Below the pieces are notes generated by a model. It made no database searches, was not told the origin of the DNA, and saw only the letters and a program-made list of their open reading frames with translations. A program made the translations under genes and the position numbers. From NCBI GenBank assembly GCA_036393335.1, contig DASWHD010000225.1, positions 1 through 14,254 of the forward strand: 14,254 bases of DNA, in the 5' to 3' direction. This DNA comes from DASWHD01 sp036393335 (GTDB taxonomy: Bacteria > CG2-30-53-67 > CG2-30-70-394). This document shows, piece by piece, positions 12,660-14,254 of this stretch (position 1 is its first letter; each line of letters starts with the position of its first letter).

Positions 12660-13835
12660 CTATTCCTGGGGCTCGCGGCCCCACGCCCCTAACCATACAT
12701 TGTTGAATCCCTCGGCCCGGCGCTGAGGGTCGGGTCCGTCGATGAGCGGCCACAGCCCTTCGACAAGGAGTCGCCGCAGGCCAGCGATGTCGCCCGCCAG
12801 CTCATCGAGCCAGTAGACCGCGCCCACCGGGACGATCCGTTGCGCCGCCTTCGGCCGATTCGTCGCGAGATCCCACCCCGAAACCACCTCGTGGCGGCTG
12901 ACGGCCGCCGCCACCACCCGCGCCGTCACCCCTTCCGGGCCGCGCCACGTCCCGTCTTCCTGCATCCCGGGCAGCCGCCATCCGTGGGGGAAGAGGCCGG
13001 GGGTGGTGAGGCCGATGCGGCAGCGTCCCTCTGCCTCGATCCTCTCCGGCGGATCGAGCTGATCGACGGTGCACGGCGCCACGCCCGCCCCGCGGCCGTC
13101 GCCCCCGAGGCGAACGAGACCGTCCGCCGGCAGGCACCCCTCCGCACCCGCCACGGCGACGACAAAGCCCACCCCGTCGCGGAGGGCCACGGCGTCGGTG
13201 GTGTAGATCTGCCCCTCGGCCGCGGTGCGGGCGGCCGCATCGAGGGCGATGCCGAGGCGGGGGTCCGTCTCCCAGAGGTCGGTCGCGCGGCACACGTGGC
13301 GCGGCTCCAGCGGCTCACCTGCCAGGTAACGACCCCACCCCTCCCCCGTGAGCCAGCAACCCGCCACCGGCTTCTTGTGCGCCGCGATGCGCAGGAGCGG
13401 CAGGCGGTCGAGGGGGTAGCTCGTGGCGATGCCCGCCGGGAGCTGGCCCGTTTCTACCGGGGCGAGGTAGCAGAGCGCGGCAACCCCCTGGCTCCCGTCG
13501 GGCAGGGCCACCAGGTCGGCAGGCAGGGGACGAAGCGGCTCCACGGTGGAGCCCTTGCCCGTGCGGCCGAGGGTGAAGTCCGCCACCCGGAAGGTGCCGG
13601 GCGCGACCGGCGTGCCGAGGACTGATCCGAGCCTGCCGGCGGGGGCCGCACCGCCCGCGAATGCGGCGAGGTCGGTGCCCCCGCCGTCCACCAGCATGCG
13701 CGAGCGCAGCGCGCCCGCGGCCATGGAGGGCCACGGCGGCATGAGGGCCTCGCCGTGGTCGCCCGGGCCGCCAAAGAGACGGTTGCCGCGCAGGTAGAGG
13801 ACGTCGAGGGGACGGAGGAAACAGTGCTCAACCAT
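12660..13835 (-). CDS. cmr3: Cmr3, RAMP protein of the type III-B effector
   Basis: Cmr3 sits beside Cas10 and holds the 5' tag of the crRNA. The 391 residues match the family: an N-terminal RAMP fold opening 'FLRPLDVLYLRGNRLFGG', 'PPWPSMAAGALRSRMLVD', later 'AEGQIYTTDAVALRDGVGFV', 'GLTTPGLFPHGWRLPGM', 'EVVSGWDLATNRPKAAQRIV', and a C-terminal 'EGFNNVWLGAW'. The ATG at 13835 overlaps the cas10 stop by 8 bases, so translation is coupled. No frame damage is seen. Confidence 0.94.
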   Translation of the reverse strand: MVEHCFLRPLDVLYLRGNRLFGGPGDHGEALMPPWPSMAAGALRSRMLVDGGGTDLAAFAGGAAPAGRLGSVLGTPVAPGTFRVADFTLGRTGKGSTVEPLRPLPADLVALPDGSQGVAALCYLAPVETGQLPAGIATSYPLDRLPLLRIAAHKKPVAGCWLTGEGWGRYLAGEPLEPRHVCRATDLWETDPRLGIALDAAARTAAEGQIYTTDAVALRDGVGFVVAVAGAEGCLPADGLVRLGGDGRGAGVAPCTVDQLDPPERIEAEGRCRIGLTTPGLFPHGWRLPGMQEDGTWRGPEGVTARVVAAAVSRHEVVSGWDLATNRPKAAQRIVPVGAVYWLDELAGDIAGLRRLLVEGLWPLIDGPDPQRRAEGFNNVWLGAWGREPQE

Positions 13836-14254
13836 GGCCTACCTCCCCCTTCGCCGGGTCGTCCGCCTGCCGCGCGCGGCCACGGCGGGCGAGGAACTCG
13901 GCGACACCGAGGAAGGCCTCGATCAACGCAGCGGGCTCCTCGGCCTGGTGTCGCGAGAAGGCGGCGAGCCGCCCGGCCAGATCCCCCGCCTGCTCCTGCG
14001 CTGCCCCCTGGGCCTGGCGGCGGAACTGGTACGCCAGCGACTTCTCGATGAGCACTTCGTATGGCTGCCTCTGACTCTCCTGCTCCATGTGTGCACGGGT
14101 CGGGAGCTGGTGGATCCAGTCGTAGACGTGGTAGGCGGTGCGGCGTGACACGTCGGGGCGGGCGAGGTGGTCACGCAGGGCGAGGAGGAGGCCGGCGGGG
14201 GTCGCGGCGAGAGAGGCGGCGTTCGCCAGCCCCCAGGGCACAGTGAGGGGGATC
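13828..14254 (-). CDS. cmr2: Cas10/Cmr2, C-terminal end only (runs off the window)
   Basis: The last 141 codons of a large protein enter from the right edge, with an open frame to base 14254. The visible part is helical: 'ATPAGLLLALRDHLARPDVS', 'HVYDWIHQLPTRAHM', 'EKSLAYQFRRQAQG', 'AFLGVAEFLARRGRA'. This fits the C-terminal helical domain of Cmr2/Cas10, the subunit that makes cyclic oligoadenylate and cuts DNA. Its position directly upstream of and overlapping cmr3 is the main support. The HD and GGDD catalytic motifs would lie outside the window, so activity cannot be judged. Confidence 0.82.
   Translation of the reverse strand, partial: IPLTVPWGLANAASLAATPAGLLLALRDHLARPDVSRRTAYHVYDWIHQLPTRAHMEQESQRQPYEVLIEKSLAYQFRRQAQGAAQEQAGDLAGRLAAFSRHQAEEPAALIEAFLGVAEFLARRGRARQADDPAKGEVGHG

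Overview
The window is GC-rich, densely packed bacterial DNA. GTAG-type REP hairpins and the protein styles fit a high-GC gammaproteobacterium (Chromatiales-like); this is an inference, because no rRNA, tRNA or taxonomic marker gene is present. It is a defence island, with no housekeeping operon.

Left part (39-6258, almost all minus strand): a RelE/HigB-like toxin with its HTH antitoxin; an HsdR subunit of a type I restriction enzyme (EcoEI-like) with no hsdM or hsdS beside it; a 550-base stretch without genes that holds a 69-base copy of the start of a 3-hydroxyisobutyrate-dehydrogenase-like gene; a conserved gene broken by one in-frame stop; a HigBA module with a clear promoter/operator; a lone DUF433 antitoxin; and a MazEF module.

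Middle part (6537-8782, mostly plus strand): a longer, frameshifted and truncated copy of the same dehydrogenase; a FitA/VapB antitoxin with a frameshifted PIN toxin; a pair of inverted REP hairpins; a 5' fragment of a second cmr4 on the minus strand; and an intact Phd-VapC module followed by four back-to-back hairpins.

Right part (8945-14254, minus strand): a type III-B (Cmr) CRISPR-Cas effector operon, transcribed from beyond the right edge in the order cas10/cmr2 (C-terminus only), cmr3, [vapB + internally deleted vapC], cmr4, cmr5, [hicB-like], cmr6, [csx2-like CARF remnant]. Cmr4 binds crRNA-target duplex and cuts target RNA, Cmr5 lines the filament, Cmr3 holds the crRNA 5' tag, Cmr6 caps the complex, and Cas10 normally makes the cyclic-oligoadenylate signal. 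The CARF protein that would sense such a signal is broken here. No CRISPR array, cas1, cas2 or cas6 is in the window.

The most notable pattern is toxin-antitoxin genes lodged inside the cmr operon, and the bias in what has survived. Eight TA-type loci lie within 14 kb. In five the antitoxin reading frame looks intact while the toxin is absent, deleted, frameshifted or without a normal start codon. Remnants of a second cmr4, a CARF effector and two copies of a dehydrogenase show repeated insertion and decay.
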